Shown here: piece by piece, positions 31,183-40,222 of the stretch
How positions within the stretch are numbered: position 1 is the stretch's first letter
Layout: each line of letters begins with the position of its first letter
Assembly (NCBI GenBank): GCA_017625755.1
Contig: JAGAKG010000002.1
Coordinates: 1 to 42,669, forward strand
Origin: Clostridia bacterium
GTDB taxonomy: Bacteria > Bacillota > Clostridia > Oscillospirales > CAG-272
DNA: 42,669 nt
Direction of reading: 5' to 3'
Notes under the pieces: model-generated
Seen by the model: the letters and a program-made list of their open reading frames with translations, nothing else
Databases searched by the model: none
What the model was told of the DNA's origin: nothing
Translations under genes and position numbers: made by a program

Positions 31183-34100
31183 TTATATTTTTTCAGGCTT
31201 TATAACAATGTCAAAATTGAATTTTTCCCCTGCGTTAATTCTGCACTCGGGTTGAGGATCATCTCCTCCGCAGGAGCGCGATCCGACTCCGCTCATACGG
31301 TAATCAAGGTGCAAATACGCCCCCTCGGCTCTCGGCATATCCTTCCTGTGATTTATTTTGTAGCACTCGTTTATATCGAATTCGGTCACACAGAAGGAAA
31401 AGCTTTCTGACGATACCTTGACAAGAGTATCCTCGCATTTAAAGCATACCCATCTGCAATCGGTACGGCTGTTACACTCCTGCGGTTTTTCATAGCTGTT
31501 TTTGGAGTCGTCAGGCAAGTACGGATACCACCCGGGAATAGCGTATTCGCGTTTATCTTCGTAGCACTCTTCGGGACCGAGTCCGAAATATTCGACCTCG
31601 GATATTTTGCGCTTGAAGGTGAATCTGTATCCGTATCTCGGAAGCCAAAAGGGAAGCCCTTTGTTAAACGCGCCGCTTTGTGATATCGTGAGCGCACCGT
31701 TGCCGTCTATGCTGTATTCAATGTATCCCTCGGCTATATGCTTTCTGCCGGGTACCGCAAAGATGAAATTGCCGCCGATAACCGCCTTTTTATTTTCTAT
31801 TTTCGCCGAAAGTCCTTCGACCTCGAGCCACGGATATTGAATTTCACCGAAATATTTGGTTTTTCTCCAGCTCTGTCCCGCTCCGCCGCCGAATATTGTG
31901 CCGTTATCTCCCCCGACTATTCTGTTGTCGTTGTCGGTCGGCATTCTCCACGCCGTAAATTCCAACGGAGCGGCGAGAAGGTCTTTTTCGTCAGCCTTTA
32001 TCCGAGTGATAACGCCCGTGTCCTTTCTTATAACATATTCAAAGCCGTTTGCCGTTACGGTATAGTCAGCGCGGTTTTCCGTAAGCTTGGGAAGGAGAGA
32101 CGGATTTTCAGCCTCTTTCTTCTCACATTTAAGCTCAAATGCCTTGCTATATACCTTGTGTCCCGCCTCGGCATAATTTGTTTTTTGCTTGAGGCAAACA
32201 GAGAAGCGAATTATCGCGTTGCTTGCGTTATAAGGCTCCCTTGCGTCGACAAAAATACTTGCTTTCTGGCGCGGAGGGATATACGTGCTTATAACATAGC
32301 TCTCAATTACCTCTTTATCGGTAATTATTTCGCAGATTATTTCATAAGCATCGGAGCAGATGAAAAAATTACGGTTGAACACTTCATATTCGTTATCGTT
32401 CGTCTTGGTTATTTTTATCGGGGAAAAGCAAGCTCCCGCCTCAAGCAATGCCGAATGCGGTACGCGCTCGGGAGATACGATGCCGTCCATACAGACGTTA
32501 AAAAGGTGATGCTTCTCTCCGAAATCTCCGCCGTACGCAAAAAACTCCTTGCCGTTTTCGTCGGTCATACGCAGGGCTTGATCGCACCATTCCCAAATAA
32601 AGCCGCCCATACATCTGTCGTCAGCCTGAATGATATCATCATAGAATCGAAGATCGCCGCAGCTGTTTCCCATAGCGTGGGAATATTCGTGAAAAACTAT
32701 CGGGAGCGTTATGGATTTGTTATTTATCATATGCCTGAATTCGTTAAGCGTAGGATATCCGAGAACAAACATACCGAAGTTTTCGTTTATATACGCGTCA
32801 AGCTCGGGAGTGAATACGGGCGCGGCGTTGTTTTCCTCGCCGAGATTTATGGAGGCTCGCATAGTAAACGCCTGATAGTGAAGCGGGCGCGAGGAGTCTT
32901 TGTTCCTCAAATATTCGGTACATTTTTCAAGGCTGCTTCCCCAGCCCGATTCGTTTCCGATAGACCATATAACGATACAGGGGAAATTTTTGAACGCTTC
33001 ATACATTCTTTCCATTCGGTCAACAAAGGCAGCCTCGAAGGCTTTGCTATCCACTACCTTGTCCCACTCTCTGGTATAGTGCGTTCCGTGACATTCCTGA
33101 TCGGCTTCGCACATAACGTAAATTCCAAGCTCGTCACAAAGCTCGTAGAAACGGGGATCATTCGGATAATGAGACGTGCGGATTGCGTTTATATTGTACT
33201 GTTTCATCAAAACAAGTTCGTTTTTGATGAATTCGTAGCTTATGGCATAGCCGTCGTCGGGGGAGAAATCGTGTCGGTTAACGCCGTAAAGCTTTATCGG
33301 CTTTCCGTTAATCCTGTATACTCCGTTATTCGTTTCTGTGCTTCTGAAGCCGATACGTTGGCGCACGTACTCTCCGTCGCATTTGATTATGAGGTCGTAT
33401 AGATAGGGGCTTTCCGCAGACCAGAGCTTCGGGTACTCTATTTTATACGTAAAGCTTTCCGCGTTTTCCGCCGTAAAGAGCAGCTCGTCTCCGTCGAAAA
33501 GCTCAAGGTCTACGGGAAGTCCTGATTTTGCCTTGAAGGAGAAATTACCATTACAATCGGACGTTACGGAGAAATCAACAAGACCGTTTTTAGCTCTTTC
33601 GAGAATGTATACGTCGCGGAAAATTCCCGAAAGTCTTATTTTGTCCTGGTCATCAAGATATGAGCCAGAGCACCACTTGAAAACAAGCACGCACAAAACA
33701 TTCTTGCCGTCTTTCAGATAGGGGGTTACACCAAACGCCGAATCGTTATGCGGTACCTCGCCGTAACCGACGAACGCTCCGTTAAGCCATACGTAAATAC
33801 AGCTGTCCTTTCCCTCGAAATGAAGCTCGTAATTTTTGCTTTTGTTAAGCGAAATATCAAAATTCTTCACATATGCCGCGCAGGGGTTTTTTGCGGGAGG
33901 ATACGGAGGATTAAAGATAAACGGATAAGGCGAGGTCTGATATTGCGCTCTGTCCTCGCCGTGAAGCTGCCAGTTTTCGGGAACTGTAACGCTTTTTGCG
34001 CCTACAAGAGAACCGTCTGTAAAATCCTCAAGCTCGTAGGCGCTTTCCGCGTATTTGAACTGCCATTCTCCGCAAAGAGAATGAAAAAATGCAGATTCTT

Positions 34101-34218
34101 CGCGGGGAGAGGCGGTTTTCTCTTTGGCTTCGTAGGGGGTAAAATAGCTTCTGTAAGGAAGCTCGTTAAGATTAAAAATTTCAGGTTTTCTGTGTAGCTC
34201 AAGCTCGGAAGCGTTCAT
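31183..34218 (-). CDS. lacZ: LacZ-type beta-galactosidase (GH2, five-domain)
   Basis: A 1011-residue cytoplasmic enzyme splitting terminal beta-galactosides. Full five-domain LacZ length: sugar-binding domain (with LCGEWQFKYAES, VPENWQLHG and YPFIFNPPYPP), two immunoglobulin-like domains, the TIM barrel and the C-terminal Bgal_small_N sandwich (LGLGPEECYEDKREYA version: YFGLGPEECYED). GVNRHDFSPDDGYAIS and RTSHYPNDPRFYELCDE lead into the barrel. Acid/base Glu423 is in WSIGNESGWG and nucleophile Glu511 in HEYSHAMGN. It is divergent from an AraC regulator with an overlapping promoter. Substrate may be plant or milk galactosides. Confidence 0.93.
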   Translation of the reverse strand: MNASELELHRKPEIFNLNELPYRSYFTPYEAKEKTASPREESAFFHSLCGEWQFKYAESAYELEDFTDGSLVGAKSVTVPENWQLHGEDRAQYQTSPYPFIFNPPYPPAKNPCAAYVKNFDISLNKSKNYELHFEGKDSCIYVWLNGAFVGYGEVPHNDSAFGVTPYLKDGKNVLCVLVFKWCSGSYLDDQDKIRLSGIFRDVYILERAKNGLVDFSVTSDCNGNFSFKAKSGLPVDLELFDGDELLFTAENAESFTYKIEYPKLWSAESPYLYDLIIKCDGEYVRQRIGFRSTETNNGVYRINGKPIKLYGVNRHDFSPDDGYAISYEFIKNELVLMKQYNINAIRTSHYPNDPRFYELCDELGIYVMCEADQECHGTHYTREWDKVVDSKAFEAAFVDRMERMYEAFKNFPCIVIWSIGNESGWGSSLEKCTEYLRNKDSSRPLHYQAFTMRASINLGEENNAAPVFTPELDAYINENFGMFVLGYPTLNEFRHMINNKSITLPIVFHEYSHAMGNSCGDLRFYDDIIQADDRCMGGFIWEWCDQALRMTDENGKEFFAYGGDFGEKHHLFNVCMDGIVSPERVPHSALLEAGACFSPIKITKTNDNEYEVFNRNFFICSDAYEIICEIITDKEVIESYVISTYIPPRQKASIFVDAREPYNASNAIIRFSVCLKQKTNYAEAGHKVYSKAFELKCEKKEAENPSLLPKLTENRADYTVTANGFEYVIRKDTGVITRIKADEKDLLAAPLEFTAWRMPTDNDNRIVGGDNGTIFGGGAGQSWRKTKYFGEIQYPWLEVEGLSAKIENKKAVIGGNFIFAVPGRKHIAEGYIEYSIDGNGALTISQSGAFNKGLPFWLPRYGYRFTFKRKISEVEYFGLGPEECYEDKREYAIPGWYPYLPDDSKNSYEKPQECNSRTDCRWVCFKCEDTLVKVSSESFSFCVTEFDINECYKINHRKDMPRAEGAYLHLDYRMSGVGSRSCGGDDPQPECRINAGEKFNFDIVIKPEKI

Positions 34219-34282
34219 TGTGCTTATACATCCTTTCTTCCTTTTTGTGAAAACAAATCTGTAAAAATAAAATATACTGCTC

Positions 34283-34332
34283 TTGACAACGGGTTATAAA
34301 TATAGTATAATGTGTGAAACTCGGATTGTAAA
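34283..34332. promoter_or_regulatory. Overlapping divergent promoters of lacZ and its AraC regulator
   Basis: Plus strand (regulator): -35 TTGACA (34283-34288), 17 bases, -10 TATAAT (34306-34311). Minus strand (lacZ): -35 TTTACA (34327-34332), 17 bases, -10 TATACT (34304-34309). The two -10 boxes overlap by four bases, so one polymerase would exclude the other. Confidence 0.7.
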
Positions 34333-34382
34333 TATAAAATATATATCAAAAATATAAAAATTCTGCACGGAAGGATGAGAAT

Positions 34383-35171
34383 ATGTATGCCGTATTGCCA
34401 TTGAACGAAAGGGCGCAAAAAGCTCTGCCCATATATCCGATAACTATCGGGCTTAATAACGTGCAAAAGGATATATACAGACCCGAAGGAGCGCGCTTTC
34501 ATCAATTTTTGTATGTAAGCGAGGGCGAAGGCTTTTTTGATTTCGACGGTGAAAAAATGATATTGAGAGAGGGAAGCACCGTATTTATACGAAAAGAGTT
34601 TCCCGGAGCTTATGGCAGCGTTGGCAAAATATTCAAGACCTCGTGGGTAGCCTTTGACGGTAGTGGCGTAGACGGTATTCTTGAATATTTCGATGTTGAA
34701 AATTATGCGGTTATTTCCGACGAGGGAATTTTGGCAAAAATTGCCGATTTGTATAAGCTCTACGAAAAGAACGTTTCCGTGGAAATTTTATCGCAAAGGA
34801 CATACGAGCTTGCCGTTTCCTTTTTTTTCGTTCTCAACAGACTCCTTGTTCCAACAGCTCTTGTCAAAGCCAAGACTTATATGGAGGATAATTTCCAAAA
34901 CGATATTTCTGTTTGTGATGTTGCGCGTTTCGTGGGAGTGTCCGAGTCGAAGCTTTATAAGCTCTTCAGAGAAGTGGAAAAGCGGACCCCGATAGAATAT
35001 TTAAAATTGCTTCGTATGGCTAAAGCGAAACAACTATTGATAGAAAACGAGATTAAAATATTTGAGATTGCCAAGGAATGCGGATTTTCCAACGTGGCGT
35101 ATTTCTGTAAGGTGTTCAGGGAGGAAAATGGCTGTACTCCCATGGTATTTCGAGAAAAATTCGAGGCTTAG
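34383..35171 (+). CDS. AraC family transcriptional regulator (lacZ-linked)
   Basis: A 262-residue DNA-binding regulator. The N-terminal cupin-type sensor domain (about 20-140) includes RFHQFLYVSEGEGFFDFDGE and the FIRKEFPGAYG segment. The C-terminal double helix-turn-helix (about 160-262) has ISVCDVARFVGVSESKLYKL, KLLRMAKAKQLLIENE, IFEIAKECGFSNVAYFCKVF and ends near CTPMVFREKF. GGAAGGATG lies upstream. Divergent from lacZ with overlapping promoters, it most likely controls lacZ in response to a galactoside. Confidence 0.88.
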   Translation: MYAVLPLNERAQKALPIYPITIGLNNVQKDIYRPEGARFHQFLYVSEGEGFFDFDGEKMILREGSTVFIRKEFPGAYGSVGKIFKTSWVAFDGSGVDGILEYFDVENYAVISDEGILAKIADLYKLYEKNVSVEILSQRTYELAVSFFFVLNRLLVPTALVKAKTYMEDNFQNDISVCDVARFVGVSESKLYKLFREVEKRTPIEYLKLLRMAKAKQLLIENEIKIFEIAKECGFSNVAYFCKVFREENGCTPMVFREKFEA

Positions 35172-35230
35172 CGTAAAAAGTAATCGACGAAAAAATCAAG
35201 AAGCAGAGCGGTCGAAATAATAAAATAAGA

Positions 35231-35269
35231 TTGAGGGCTGATTCACCTATTCGGTGAATCAGCCCTCAA
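35231..35269. terminator. Long perfect hairpin between convergent genes
   Basis: A 17-bp perfect stem (35231-35247 with 35253-35269) and a 5-base loop. There is no T tract directly after it; a second imperfect hairpin with CTTCTTTTTG follows at about 35278-35311. Together they separate the AraC gene from the EEP gene. Confidence 0.65.
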
Positions 35270-35315
35270 CGCCTTAACGAAGGAGCGTTAACGGAAAGCG
35301 CTTCTTTTTGTTGCG

Positions 35316-36536
35316 TTATTCTTTGTCAGAGGCTAACGAGAGACGCGCTTTAACGCATACCGCGTTATGGTCGGACGCCCAGCCGCAGAAGCAGTAGTCT
35401 CCAAGGAAGTTTTCGTTGATGACCTTGTAGAAAAGAACGCTGTCGGTGTTCGTCATTATATGGTCTATTATTCTCTCGCGCTCGTCAGGGTGAGCGGTTT
35501 TGTTGACAGTAGATACATCTTTGCTGAGGTTTGAGATAGCTATATCGTGGCAGTTGCTGAAGCGTTCGTTCAAGTAAATGTACGCAGGCGCATCTCTTTC
35601 CATATTCATATCTCCCGAGATAAATATCGGGTATGCGTCAAATCCCTTCTCATGAATAAGATTAAAAATTACATCCAATTGCGCTTTATTTACATCTCCG
35701 CCCTGAAGATGAGTGTTTATATGGAAAAATTTCTTCTTAGTTTCTTTTACCTCAAAGAATCCCCATGTTGCTATTCTTATATGGCGCGAGTTTTCATATT
35801 TGCTGCCAGGAACATCGGGGGTGGCGCTGAGCCATATAGTTCCTGAGTCGAGCAGATTAAACCTGTCTTTTTTGTAGTATATCGCGCAGTACACACCGCA
35901 GTGATTCAATCTCTGGGTATAGCCTATATGACCGTAGTCAGACAAAGCGTCGCTAAGGATTTCCACCCACCTGTCAGACGTTTCCTGTGCCGCGAACAGG
36001 TCGGGGCTGAAATATTCGATCATCTTGAGTACTCGGTCTTTTCTTTCGTCTTCACGGGCACAAAAGACATTGTAAGACATAATCGAAACATCGTCATATG
36101 CTTTTCCGACATCTTCCATAATTTCTTTGCAGGTTTCATCACTCACGGTAAGCGTGTTGTCTTTAAAATGGGATATTAACGAGTCCGCGAAGGCGGCGAT
36201 ATTTTCGTAAAGTGCGAAATCTGATTCTGCGGCAATCGTAATGCTTTTGTCGTGTACCTTCGCAACAATGGGACAGACTGTTCGGTCAAGCCTTTTACAT
36301 AGCTCGTCAAAACCCTCGGGCAGTTCACGACGCCAGGTTTCCCCTAAGATTATTTCATATTCCGTGGGCTTTTTTGTGTCGTATATTAATGGAATTCTGA
36401 CTCCCGTAGCGTCAAATATTCTGTTGCTCAACTCGCTTGCCGCGTAGTAACCGTAGGTTCCTCGCTGTGTGGAATAGATTATTTTGTATTCCGAGACACT
36501 GTTGTCAATGATATTGATTTCTGAAGTATTATTCAT
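35316..36536 (-). CDS. Endonuclease/exonuclease/phosphatase (EEP) family protein with N-terminal extension
   Basis: A 406-residue protein without signal peptide. Residues about 145-400 form the EEP fold: VSIMSYNVFCA, DLFAAQETSDRW (metal-binding Glu), HINTHLQGGD, FISGDMNMERDAPAY (catalytic Asp and Asn) and the last motif GWASDHNAVCVKA (Asp-His). The N-terminal about 140 residues (ASELSNRIFDATGVRIPLIY and EYEIILGET) resemble the small N-terminal domain that precedes catalytic barrels in alpha-glucuronidases and GH20 enzymes, an unusual partner here. Substrate unknown; a phosphodiesterase on sugar or lipid phosphates is possible. ATG at 36536 follows AAGGAG. Confidence 0.8.
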   Translation of the reverse strand: MNNTSEINIIDNSVSEYKIIYSTQRGTYGYYAASELSNRIFDATGVRIPLIYDTKKPTEYEIILGETWRRELPEGFDELCKRLDRTVCPIVAKVHDKSITIAAESDFALYENIAAFADSLISHFKDNTLTVSDETCKEIMEDVGKAYDDVSIMSYNVFCAREDERKDRVLKMIEYFSPDLFAAQETSDRWVEILSDALSDYGHIGYTQRLNHCGVYCAIYYKKDRFNLLDSGTIWLSATPDVPGSKYENSRHIRIATWGFFEVKETKKKFFHINTHLQGGDVNKAQLDVIFNLIHEKGFDAYPIFISGDMNMERDAPAYIYLNERFSNCHDIAISNLSKDVSTVNKTAHPDERERIIDHIMTNTDSVLFYKVINENFLGDYCFCGWASDHNAVCVKARLSLASDKE

Positions 36537-36590
36537 TTTTTTCTCCTTGAAATTTTCTGAATTTGCTGAAAAATACAAACTCTAAAATTT

Positions 36591-36619
36591 AGAATAACAC
36601 AGTCGGAACAAAATGTCAA
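36591..36619 (-). promoter_or_regulatory. Promoter of the EEP-family gene
   Basis: Minus strand: -35 TTGACA (36614-36619), 17-base spacer, -10 TATTCT (36591-36596); leader about 50 bases. Confidence 0.75.
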
Positions 36620-36703
36620 GAGGCAAAAATGAATTTTTTTGAACGTAAATGGCGGGATAAAATCAAAAAACAGACGCGGCTTAAAATCGGATGCAAGGTA
36701 AAA

Positions 36704-36744
36704 AATCGCGGTAAATTTCGGGTTGCTCTTATTCGCTCGCGATT
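36704..36744 (-). terminator. Possible terminator of the AraC gene
   Basis: Stem AATCGCG (36704-36710) with CGCGATT (36738-36744), followed on the minus strand by TTTT; 24 bases after the regulator stop. The rest of 36620-36767 shows nothing. Confidence 0.4.
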
Positions 36745-36767
36745 GATAAATTCGTTTTGCCGCCGGT

Positions 36768-37517
36768 TTACAGTATTCGAGATTTTCGCAGCTGGGAAGG
36801 AGAATAACCGTACTTGTTTTTGAATACTCTTGAGAAATATTTTTCGTCCGAGAATCCGGAGGTGATTGCAATTTCCTTAACGGAGAAATCGGTGCTTGTC
36901 AAAAGAGACAACGCGTGATTTATGCGAAGTGTCATCAAATATTGCTTGGGAGATACTCCCATCAGCTCGTTAAAGGTTCTTTGCAGGGTTGATACACTTA
37001 TGTAGTTCTTTCGGCATAATTCTTCAATGTTCAGATTGCAATCCTGAAAATTCGTCTCTATTGTGTTGATACAGTTTTGTATCGTGTCGGGGATGTCGGT
37101 TTTCATTTTATCTTTAGATATTCCGTAAAGTATATCATAGATAACAGATTTGGCTTGATTGACAGAAAAAGTTTTGTTCCAGGATTCCGACAAAAGCTGG
37201 AATTTGGCGGCTGTTTTTGACGAGTTGTTAAGCCTGATGCATTCGGGGGTGAAATAGTTGCATTGTTCCAAATGAATAACAATGCTTTCACTTGCAGAAT
37301 ATGTTGCCTTGTAGAAAGTATCGGCGGGTAAATATAATATGTCTCCGGGTAAAGAGGTAAGCGACTGCTTGTTTCCTAACTCCAATATTCCGCTGCCACA
37401 ACAGCGAAAGGAGAGCGCGGCGAATGGGCGGGGCTTTACGTAAAAGACTCCGTCGGAATGGACAAATTTTCCAATTGACAGAACACGAAAAGAAAGATCG
37501 TCAAAGTTATATATCAT
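36768..37517 (-). CDS. AraC family transcriptional regulator (GH20 operon-linked)
   Basis: A 249-residue regulator. The N-terminal cupin sensor domain (about 1-135) begins MIYNFDDLSFRVLSIGKFVH and has LPGDILYLPADTFYKATYS. The C-terminal AraC double helix-turn-helix (about 150-249) reads LNIEELCRKNYISVSTLQRT, LMTLRINHALSLLTSTDFSV and EIAITSGFSDEKYFSRVFKN, ending GYSPSQLRKSR. GAGGTG is 8 bases before the ATG. Divergent from the GH20-like operon; the shared control region exists a second time at 25335-25565 without the gene, so this protein could act at both sites. Confidence 0.9.
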   Translation of the reverse strand: MIYNFDDLSFRVLSIGKFVHSDGVFYVKPRPFAALSFRCCGSGILELGNKQSLTSLPGDILYLPADTFYKATYSASESIVIHLEQCNYFTPECIRLNNSSKTAAKFQLLSESWNKTFSVNQAKSVIYDILYGISKDKMKTDIPDTIQNCINTIETNFQDCNLNIEELCRKNYISVSTLQRTFNELMGVSPKQYLMTLRINHALSLLTSTDFSVKEIAITSGFSDEKYFSRVFKNKYGYSPSQLRKSRIL

Positions 37518-37695
37518 AATTTTATCACCTCGCGTACATTATAGCACAATATGCTTAAAAAGTCCACCTTTTTGACTAAAAAATCCGTTTTTTTTTTGAG
37601 GGAAGTGTGATATTATAAAAGCAAACGAAGTAAGTACATTAGATGTAATGCCGTATAGTTTGCGTTAAACACTTATTAAAATTGGGAGATATGCT
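37518..37695. promoter_or_regulatory. Divergent control region with candidate AraC operator
   Basis: Regulator promoter on the minus strand: -35 TGGACT (37561-37566), 17 bases, -10 TATAAT (37538-37543). On the plus strand a -10-like TATTAT/TATAAA near 37612-37618 has no good -35. The 30-base block 37547-37576 (AATATGCTTAAAAAGTCCAC and after) is kept with one difference at 25403-25432 and covers the regulator's own -35. It is the best operator candidate and would allow both autorepression and activation. Confidence 0.65.
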
Positions 37696-39108
37696 ATGAT
37701 TTTTCATCCGCAAAATATGATTAAAGCCGAAGGCTCTTTGGTTTTTCACGGCGAGGTTAATGCGATTGCGCATCCTTGTTTGAATAAAGCTATCATAAAA
37801 GATTTCTGGAGAGAGTTTGCCTTTGAAAGCTCTACGTTGAACCTTTCAGAGAGCGAGGAGTTTGTTTTTTACTTTGGAGAGGCAAGGGCGCTTGCTCCGG
37901 AGGATTGCGATTATACCATTAATGTAGAGCAGCGCGGCGTTTGTGTTTGCGCCAAAAACGAGAAGGAGCTTATTCGCGGCGTTATGACGCTTATGGATCG
38001 CTTTCGGGCGATTGATTATGCCGAAGATGTGGCGGTTGAGGTGGATTGCTGTCAAATAAGGGATAAGGCTTTGATACGGAACAGAATGGTTCATTTTTGT
38101 ATCTTCCCCGAAACCGAGCTTTGGGAGTTGCGTCGGTTTGTGCGTTTCTGCGCTGCTTTGAAGTATACCCATGTTGTGCTTGAATTTTGGGGAATGCTTA
38201 AATACGACTGTCTTAAAGAGCTTGCCTGGTCACACGCTTTCACTAAGGAGCAGGTTCGTCCTATTATACAGGAGGCGAACGATTTGGGCGTGGAAATTAT
38301 CCCGATGTTCAATCAGTGGGGGCATGCCTCTGCAGGTCGCGTTATGCACGGTAAGCATGTTGTGCTTGACCAAAATCCCAAGCTTCAGACCTATTTCAGA
38401 GATGATGGATGGTGTTGGGATATCAGAAAGCCCAAGGTAAAGGAACTACTGCGTCAGATCAGAAATGAACTTATTGAACTTTGCGGTGAGGGTAAATATT
38501 TCCATATAGGGTGCGATGAAGCCTTTAATTTTGAGTTCACCCAGGAAAATATGGAGATGATATGTAATTACGTGAACGAAATCAGTGGCGAGATGCTCGA
38601 AAAAGGGCGTCGCGTAATCGTATGGGGAGATATGTTCCTGCATAACTATCCTCACTATAACCCCAAAAACAAATATACCTGTCATGCTCCGACGCCCGAG
38701 GCCGAGCAATATATGCTGAGCCATTTGAGCCGCGAGCTTGTGATTGGCGACTGGCAATACACGGCAAAGGAGGCTCCCGTTGAAACGGTGAGGGTTTTCA
38801 AGGAGGCGGGCTTTGAATGTCTGCTCTGCCCGTGGGACCGCGGAAAGGCGGAGCGCAAAGCCGCGTTAGCCACGGTTTACGAAGAGTCTATTATGGGCTT
38901 TATGCATACCACGTGGCATACGCTTGCGTCCACAACAGGAATACCCTTTGTTGCGCTGATGGCGGTTGGCGGATTTGAAAGCAGTCCTCCCGCGGGGAAA
39001 ATACATATGGAAGCCGCGGCACTCTTGCGAAAGATTATGCCTATACACGGAGATTACGCAAAGTCTGGATGGTCAAGAATACAGACTCATCCTATTACTC
39101 TTGATTGA
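37696..39108 (+). CDS. GH20-like glycoside hydrolase (beta-hexosaminidase type)
   Basis: A 470-residue cytoplasmic protein. An N-terminal small domain (about 1-110, with VFYFGEARALAPEDCDYTIN) is followed by a TIM barrel that resembles GH20: RNRMVHFCIFPETELWELRR, VEIIPMFNQWGHASAGR and GKYFHIGCDEAFNF with the catalytic Asp274-Glu275 pair. GH20 enzymes use the substrate acetamido group, so a terminal N-acetylhexosamine is expected, but divergence leaves this open. GGGAG is 7 bases before the ATG. First gene of an operon with a kinase, SIS protein and dehydrogenase. Confidence 0.78.
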   Translation: MIFHPQNMIKAEGSLVFHGEVNAIAHPCLNKAIIKDFWREFAFESSTLNLSESEEFVFYFGEARALAPEDCDYTINVEQRGVCVCAKNEKELIRGVMTLMDRFRAIDYAEDVAVEVDCCQIRDKALIRNRMVHFCIFPETELWELRRFVRFCAALKYTHVVLEFWGMLKYDCLKELAWSHAFTKEQVRPIIQEANDLGVEIIPMFNQWGHASAGRVMHGKHVVLDQNPKLQTYFRDDGWCWDIRKPKVKELLRQIRNELIELCGEGKYFHIGCDEAFNFEFTQENMEMICNYVNEISGEMLEKGRRVIVWGDMFLHNYPHYNPKNKYTCHAPTPEAEQYMLSHLSRELVIGDWQYTAKEAPVETVRVFKEAGFECLLCPWDRGKAERKAALATVYEESIMGFMHTTWHTLASTTGIPFVALMAVGGFESSPPAGKIHMEAAALLRKIMPIHGDYAKSGWSRIQTHPITLD

Positions 39109-39161
39109 GTTCTTGAAGATAAGAAATAAAAAATAAAATAAACAATCTAAAGGAGAAAACA

Positions 39162-40193
39162 ATGGCAATCAAACACACAGCAGTAAGCTACTATGGCTTT
39201 AACTACATAGAGCATGCGGAAAAGGACTTTATCGAAATGAAGGAGCACGGATGCGATACTGTCATTCTTGCAATAACCGAGTTCGATATGGATTTTTGGT
39301 TTCCCAATATCAACAATATAGTAAAGACCGCGCACAAGGTCGGTCTCCGTTGTATCGCGGACACATGGGGAATAGGAAAATACTTCGGCGGAGAGCAGGT
39401 AAGTCTGTTCTTGCAGAATAATATTCATCACAGACAGGTTTCCGCGTACACAGGAGAGGTTCTCAATGCGGCTTGCTTTAACACCAATTCGTTCAGAGAC
39501 TATTTCACGAATATCTGTCTCAAGCTGGCTCGCGAAACCGAGGTTGACGGGTTCTTTTGGGATGAGCCTCACTATGCGTATCCCAAGTCTTACGCATCTA
39601 TTACAGGCGGTGCGGGCGACGATTGGGCTTGCCGCTGTCCCGAGTGTATGAAGAAATTCGAGGAATATTACGGCTACGAGATGCCTAAGTTTATGAACGA
39701 CGACGTTAAGCAGTTCAGATGGCGTGAGGCGCTTAAAACTCTTGCGGATTGCTCCAAGGCACTTAAGGAAGTAAATCCCAATCTCGAGATAACCTGTTGT
39801 GTACACGCGACGAAGAATACATATTACATAACAGAGCTTCGCGGATACGACAATTGGGAAATGGTAGCGGCTTGTCCTTATTTCGATGTATTCTCCACCA
39901 CTATCATCAACTGGTCGCTTCCCGAGAGCTTCTTTAAGGAGATAACCGAAAGAACCGTTCGTATTGCGAAGAAGTACGGTAAAGAGTCCGAGCGTTGGCT
40001 CATGGGCTACAACGCGCAGCCTGAGGACTTTTCTCAGATTGATAAGGTTGTGGATTTGTATGAAAGCATGGGCGTTGACCGTCTTGCAACGTGGACATAT
40101 CGCGGCGGTCTTGGCACAAGTGTACAGGCGCCCGATCCTATAAAGCTTTGGGACGCAATCGGAGAAAACTACAAGCGCGTTCTGAAAAAATAA
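39162..40193 (+). CDS. Unknown TIM-barrel-like protein, possible glycosidase
   Basis: A 343-residue cytoplasmic protein. The order of motifs suggests a beta/alpha barrel of glycosidase type: TAVSYYGFNYIEHAEKDFIE at the first strand, CDTVILAITEFDMDFW, VDGFFWDEPHYAYP (candidate acidic catalytic residues in WDEPH) and LATWTYRGGLGTS at the end. A Cys-rich ACRCPECMKKFEEYYG, as seen after the catalytic strand in some DUF4434/GH-like families, may bind metal. I cannot name a family. AAAGGAG lies 6 bases upstream. Gene position after the GH20-like gene suggests a second hydrolytic or isomerising step on the same glycan. Confidence 0.7.
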   Translation: MAIKHTAVSYYGFNYIEHAEKDFIEMKEHGCDTVILAITEFDMDFWFPNINNIVKTAHKVGLRCIADTWGIGKYFGGEQVSLFLQNNIHHRQVSAYTGEVLNAACFNTNSFRDYFTNICLKLARETEVDGFFWDEPHYAYPKSYASITGGAGDDWACRCPECMKKFEEYYGYEMPKFMNDDVKQFRWREALKTLADCSKALKEVNPNLEITCCVHATKNTYYITELRGYDNWEMVAACPYFDVFSTTIINWSLPESFFKEITERTVRIAKKYGKESERWLMGYNAQPEDFSQIDKVVDLYESMGVDRLATWTYRGGLGTSVQAPDPIKLWDAIGENYKRVLKK

Positions 40194-40222
40194 TACCTTC
40201 AGATAGGTAGGAAAAAGCATTT

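Noticed and set aside
31738..33402. A 554-codon plus-strand open frame
   Set aside because: It is antisense to lacZ, whose domains and catalytic residues are complete; the frame has no ribosome binding site and no recognisable motif.
39147..40220. A 357-codon minus-strand open frame
   Set aside because: It is the antisense of the 39162-40193 gene, which has a good ribosome binding site and operon position.
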